DNA from: an uncultured Solobacterium sp.
GTDB taxonomy: Bacteria; Bacillota_I; Bacilli_A; Erysipelotrichales; Erysipelotrichaceae
Length of the DNA stretch: 8,675 nucleotides
Direction: 5' to 3'
Assembly: GCA_905235315.1 (NCBI GenBank)
Contig: CAJOLG010000090.1
Coordinates: forward strand, 1-8,675
In this document: piece by piece, positions 5,394 through 8,675 of the stretch
Numbering within the stretch: the stretch's first letter is position 1
Layout: every line of letters starts with the position of its first letter
Notes under the pieces: generated by a model
What the model saw: only the letters and a program-made list of their open reading frames with translations
What the model was told of the DNA's origin: nothing
Database searches by the model: none
Program-made: the position numbers and the translations under genes

Positions 5394-5780
5394 TTATAAA
5401 TGCGCTTTTACAGTTTCGATGATTGCGGCATCGGCCGGCAGCCAGTCCACAGAATCAATCGTATCTTTCGTCAGCCACTTTGCGGCTTCATGTTCAAGCA
5501 GTACAGGGTTTCCTTCGACTATCTTTGCCCAGTAACATCGCATGGATAAATGAAATTTCGGATAATCATATTCTATGGTCGTGAGATACTCTCCCACTTC
5601 AATTTCCGTTTTCAGTTCCTCTTCAATCTCCCGTTTCAGTGCATGTTCGGGCGTTTCGCCTTCTTCCACTTTTCCGCCGGGGAATTCCCATCCGTCTTTG
5701 AAATCCCCGTATCCTCTCTGGGTTGCGAAGATACGGTCTCCGTCACGTATGATTGCGGCAACTACATGAATTGTCTTCAT
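5394..5780 (-). CDS. NUDIX hydrolase, MutT-like (deoxy)nucleoside triphosphate pyrophosphohydrolase
   Basis: Hydrolyses (d)NTPs to the monophosphate and pyrophosphate. Relatives clean the nucleotide pool of oxidised or other non-standard nucleotides. 128 residues, the normal length. The NUDIX box is at 36-58: G36, E42, then REIEEE (R50, E51, E54, E55), so the metal-binding glutamates are present. The Gly usual at the box end is replaced by Lys (EELKTEI), which I believe occurs in this subfamily. FPGG (33-36), YDYPKFHL and the C-terminal LLEHEAAKWL and VDWLPAD also fit this Firmicutes subfamily. ATG 5780 is chosen because AGGAGG lies nine bases upstream; an in-frame ATG at 5822 would overlap the helicase gene and adds nothing conserved. 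The ribosome binding site is inside the last codons of the helicase gene, and only four bases separate the genes. They are therefore cotranscribed and probably translationally coupled. Confidence 0.92.
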   Translation of the reverse strand: MKTIHVVAAIIRDGDRIFATQRGYGDFKDGWEFPGGKVEEGETPEHALKREIEEELKTEIEVGEYLTTIEYDYPKFHLSMRCYWAKIVEGNPVLLEHEAAKWLTKDTIDSVDWLPADAAIIETVKAHL

Positions 5781-5784
5781 TTGG

Positions 5785-8562
5785 TTATGCCTCCTGTGCA
5801 GTGACTTCTTCGGGAATTTCAAAGTCTACAAAATATTCATTCGGAACGGCTGTGTCCAGGGCGATGTCGAACAATAAGGTCGGATACTCCACTCCGTTTT
5901 CTTCGGTGAATGAAGTTCTCATATTCTGGAACTTGCCCGTTCCGAAATAGGTAAACGGCAGCACAACACCGTCCTCTTTTTCCACTTTTCTTACAAACAA
6001 GTACACCCGTTTTGTATTGATTAACTTCTTTCCTTCCGAATTATCTACCGTCGTATTGTTTTTACTTTCCCATTGAAACAAAGACTGGCTAATAAACTTG
6101 TCTTTATAATTGAGCTTTCCTGTCTCATCCTTCTTTAATCCAATAAAGACATAGGTGTCGCCGACATTCTTAGGATCATAATAAGTACCTATAACTTTCA
6201 GATCCATGACCCCTTCCTTCAGCATTACCATTGCGACCTGCTCTTTATAATAATTACCATACAGTTTGTACTTACCTTCAAAGTCTCCAAATTCCGTTGC
6301 ACACCTTGTTAAGCCGTAATTCAACGTGTCTTTCATATAATTGGAGAATTCACTTCCGGTATTCTTTAGGCCCACCGTATCCGTAATGACGCCATTCTTA
6401 GTCAGATAATTTACTGCGTATTCCAATGCACGAACTGTCGTGCCCGGATAATCCCTATGAATGACCTCAATATCAATCGTTCCAGTTTTCATTAAATAAT
6501 CCATGACAAGGTATTCTTCCGGCCTCACCAACGGCAACATATCTTCCAACTTATCAATGACATCTGTCTCCTGTTTCGAAAAAACGGGAATGGACTCTTC
6601 GCCGATCTTCTTAAGAAAGGTGTAATAGGATTTGTTCTTTCCGCCGATATTTGATTTCAAAAACCGAATCAAATCCGGAGCGATCTCATAATCCAAATAA
6701 TCCATATGGGAAGGATAAGTGTCAGATTTTATATATTCTCTGAAGTTTTCATAATCTTTCTTCAGGAAGTCTCTGCGGTTGAAATTCGTATTATCGATAT
6801 AATGAATGATTTCTTCTTTCGCTAACGGATCAAAATGAATCTGCACGCCAGGTATAGCTAAACTGTCAAAATCAGAAGAGATCATCGTCTTAAGATATGT
6901 CTTTTCTGTATATACCGTTCTGCCCAGTGTTCCAAGTGCTAATGCAATCTGCACCGATCGTTCATAATTGTTTCCGATGAAATCGAGAACGGTGACATAT
7001 TCTTTCCCCGGATACTTTCGCAATCCGCGGCCAAGCTGTTGTAAAAAAATCGTTTGTGATTCGGTCGGACGCAAGAAAAGAACCATATTGATCTGCGGTA
7101 TATCGACACCTTCATTCAAAATATCAACCGTGCAGATAATCTCTAACGGGTTCGTATCATCCTGTAAGTCTTTAAACGCTTTGATTCTCTGACCGAGATC
7201 ATTACTGCCGGTTAACGCAACGGTGTGATATCCCATTTCATACAATTCTTCTGCCATTAGTTTGCAGTGAGAAATATTCGTGCAGAATGCAATGCATTTC
7301 AGTTTCTCGTTGGCAAGCCGATGCTTTTCTATTTCTCCGGAAATAAATTCAACGTTTTCCTGGCGGGCAATCTCGCGCGCCACTTTCATGCGGTCTTTGT
7401 CATGGTAGTCCGCCAATTGCGTCCGTATGCCATAGTAGTGGAACGGCACAACGAGATCGTTCAAAATAGCATCTCTTAACCGCAGTTCAAACGGAATATT
7501 CTGATCAAACAATCCAAATATATCCTGGTTATCCATTCGTTCCGGTGTAGCTGTTAAACCAAGCATGAATTCCGGATGGAAGTATTGAAAGATTTTCTGC
7601 CCGCTATCCGCAACAATATGATGGACTTCGTCATACACGATGTAATCAAACTCATCCGGATCGAAGTCCGTTAAATGTCTTGAAAGCATTGCGGTTGAAG
7701 CGAATATAAAATCAGCTCCGAGATCACTCTGTTTTCCTGTGAACATTCCGTAGGTTCGTTCCGATCCAAAAACATTCTTGAATGTATCTCTTGCGTCTTT
7801 GAGAATCACATCCCGATGTACTACATACAACAAACGCTTTGCGCCAAAGTTTCTGGCATCGAATGCCGCGAGATAGGTTTTACCGGATCCGGTTGCGCTG
7901 ATGATGAGCGCTTTGTTTACACCTGTATCGCGGTAACGGCGAATTTCTTTCAACGCCCGCCGCTGCATACTGTTGGGATTGATAGAGAGGGTGTTTGGAT
8001 TGGTATAATCCATGTCCCACTTCTCCAAGGCGTATTCTAATTGGATTCGATAATGCTTAATAAGATTCTCATCCAACGGGAGCGTCTTATTCCAAAGGTA
8101 GTCAAACTCCCTCATTGCATTTTGATAGGACGCAAACGACTCTTTCGAAATCAGCGATACATTCCACTCTATATTTTTCAATAGTGCGAAGCGCGTTATA
8201 TTCGAAGAACCAACTACGATTTCTACCTCTTCTTCATATTCAAAAAGATATCCTTTTGAATGAAACCCGTTCTCACCAAAACACTCATAGTCCAAGTGAC
8301 ATTCAAAGTTCTGATACTTCTTCGTCCAGGCTAAAAACAATTTTAATGACGGAATATCTGTGAAGTTTTGATAGGTAGAGGTGATCAGTCTTCCTTTGAC
8401 ACCTCTGGCGAGTGCCTCTTCCATTTCTCGTGACAATAGAATTAATCCTGCACTCTTAATAAAACTCACAGAAAAACAGAAAGACTGACATTCCTTCAAA
8501 TTAGATTTGATCTTATCAAGAAATGTTTCTTGAGAGTAGTTTGTTAAGAATTGGTTATTCAT
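5785..8562 (-). CDS. HKD/PLD nuclease - SF2 helicase - DUF3427-like fusion protein
   Basis: 925 residues. Region 1 (about 1-165) is a phospholipase-D/HKD-type nuclease domain with one motif: H101-S-K103, E108 where Asp is usual, then GSSN (118-121) and the typical ALLKNIEWN. Region 2 (about 195-545) is a complete SF2 helicase: motif I ATGSGKT (223-229), motif II DEVHH (311-315), motif III TATPER (337-342), motif V ILNEGVDIP (481-489) and motif VI QQLGRGLRK (508-516). Region 3 (about 550-925) matches what I remember of DUF3427, ending in a beta-rich part (VAMVMLKEGVMDLK, FQWESKNN, YLFVRKV). It is cytoplasmic and should move along or remodel nucleic acid using ATP, with possible nicking by the HKD domain. 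Proteins of this architecture are often found among restriction and other defence genes. Two sampled 60-base lines have 24 and 26 G+C, against 29 and 38 in the phosphodiesterase gene. ATG 8562 has no ribosome binding site. Confidence 0.9.
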   Translation of the reverse strand: MNNQFLTNYSQETFLDKIKSNLKECQSFCFSVSFIKSAGLILLSREMEEALARGVKGRLITSTYQNFTDIPSLKLFLAWTKKYQNFECHLDYECFGENGFHSKGYLFEYEEEVEIVVGSSNITRFALLKNIEWNVSLISKESFASYQNAMREFDYLWNKTLPLDENLIKHYRIQLEYALEKWDMDYTNPNTLSINPNSMQRRALKEIRRYRDTGVNKALIISATGSGKTYLAAFDARNFGAKRLLYVVHRDVILKDARDTFKNVFGSERTYGMFTGKQSDLGADFIFASTAMLSRHLTDFDPDEFDYIVYDEVHHIVADSGQKIFQYFHPEFMLGLTATPERMDNQDIFGLFDQNIPFELRLRDAILNDLVVPFHYYGIRTQLADYHDKDRMKVAREIARQENVEFISGEIEKHRLANEKLKCIAFCTNISHCKLMAEELYEMGYHTVALTGSNDLGQRIKAFKDLQDDTNPLEIICTVDILNEGVDIPQINMVLFLRPTESQTIFLQQLGRGLRKYPGKEYVTVLDFIGNNYERSVQIALALGTLGRTVYTEKTYLKTMISSDFDSLAIPGVQIHFDPLAKEEIIHYIDNTNFNRRDFLKKDYENFREYIKSDTYPSHMDYLDYEIAPDLIRFLKSNIGGKNKSYYTFLKKIGEESIPVFSKQETDVIDKLEDMLPLVRPEEYLVMDYLMKTGTIDIEVIHRDYPGTTVRALEYAVNYLTKNGVITDTVGLKNTGSEFSNYMKDTLNYGLTRCATEFGDFEGKYKLYGNYYKEQVAMVMLKEGVMDLKVIGTYYDPKNVGDTYVFIGLKKDETGKLNYKDKFISQSLFQWESKNNTTVDNSEGKKLINTKRVYLFVRKVEKEDGVVLPFTYFGTGKFQNMRTSFTEENGVEYPTLLFDIALDTAVPNEYFVDFEIPEEVTAQEA

Positions 8563-8598
8563 AATTGATCATTTGAAAATCTATATAATCCACATGCA
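8563..8598 (-). promoter_or_regulatory. Short leader between the upstream gene and the helicase gene
   Basis: Only 36 bases, AT-rich, with TATATAG about 20 bases before the ATG as a possible -10 and no recognisable -35 in the coding tail upstream. There is no Shine-Dalgarno sequence. Either the operon is read from the upstream gene, or a weak promoter yields a nearly leaderless message. Confidence 0.3.
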
Positions 8599-8675
8599 TT
8601 ATTCATGCGGGTGTGCCGCAAAGAAGTCGGTTAACCCCGGCACAAACTTGGTCTTTCTTCCAAGGCCTCCGTTAC
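8599..8675 (-). CDS. C-terminal end of an unidentified gene (partial)
   Basis: The minus-strand frame reads NGGLGRKTKFVPGLTDFFAA and then HPHE before TAA at 8601-8599. The Gly-rich, protein-like sequence favours this frame over the other two, which stop sooner. Most of the gene lies beyond the window and I do not recognise it. It runs in the same direction as the helicase operon, 36 bases upstream, and could be cotranscribed with it. Confidence 0.45.
   Translation of the reverse strand, partial: NGGLGRKTKFVPGLTDFFAAHPHE

Noticed and set aside
5781..5822. 14-residue N-terminal extension of the NUDIX protein
   Set aside because: Overlaps the helicase coding end, lacks conserved residues, and AGGAGG is correctly spaced for ATG 5780.
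1..8675. CRISPR array, tRNA or rRNA genes
   Set aside because: No regularly spaced repeats and no cloverleaf or rRNA-like segments seen on either strand. The only repeats are those listed.

Overview
The window looks like a chromosomal segment of a moderate-GC member of the Bacillota (Firmicutes). The grounds are AGGAGG-type ribosome binding sites, a Bacillus-type class I mannose-6-phosphate isomerase, a membrane-anchored glycerophosphodiester phosphodiesterase, a lipobox lipoprotein and a double zinc-ribbon membrane protein. An Erysipelotrichia-like host is my guess and is not demonstrated by the sequence.

Layout, left to right. Bases 1-164 are the right end of an IS200/IS605-family element. 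It carries a series of stem-loops expected of a TnpB omega (reRNA) scaffold and the typical terminal hairpin with a bulged T. The element lies inside a minus-strand gene, leaving only a promoter, a palindrome and the N-terminus of an Rpn/PD-(D/E)XK-like protein (149-298). Then come manA (433-1395, minus, with a terminator hairpin) and a glycerophosphodiester phosphodiesterase with a large membrane domain (1711-3555, minus). A 10-bp tandem duplication has shifted the reading frame of the phosphodiesterase near its C-terminus. Upstream of it is a second, truncated copy of the 3' end of manA (3644-3781), a 123-bp direct repeat about 93% identical to the 3' end of the intact gene.

Two plus-strand, separately transcribed genes follow: a lipoprotein of unknown function (3860-4483) and a membrane protein with two zinc ribbons (4652-5317), each followed by a hairpin terminator.

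The right half is a minus-strand two-gene operon. The first gene encodes a 925-residue protein with an HKD/PLD-type nuclease domain, an SF2 helicase core and a C-terminal DUF3427-like region. The second encodes a NUDIX (MutT-like) pyrophosphohydrolase whose ribosome binding site lies in the last codons of the helicase gene. The operon is visibly more AT-rich than the genes to its left and is the best candidate here for an acquired defence or DNA-processing module. At the far right is the C-terminal tip of another minus-strand gene, which I do not recognise.

The genes do not form one pathway. The picture is of housekeeping sugar and lipid metabolism genes in a stretch that has been remodelled by a transposon, a segmental duplication and an inserted cassette.
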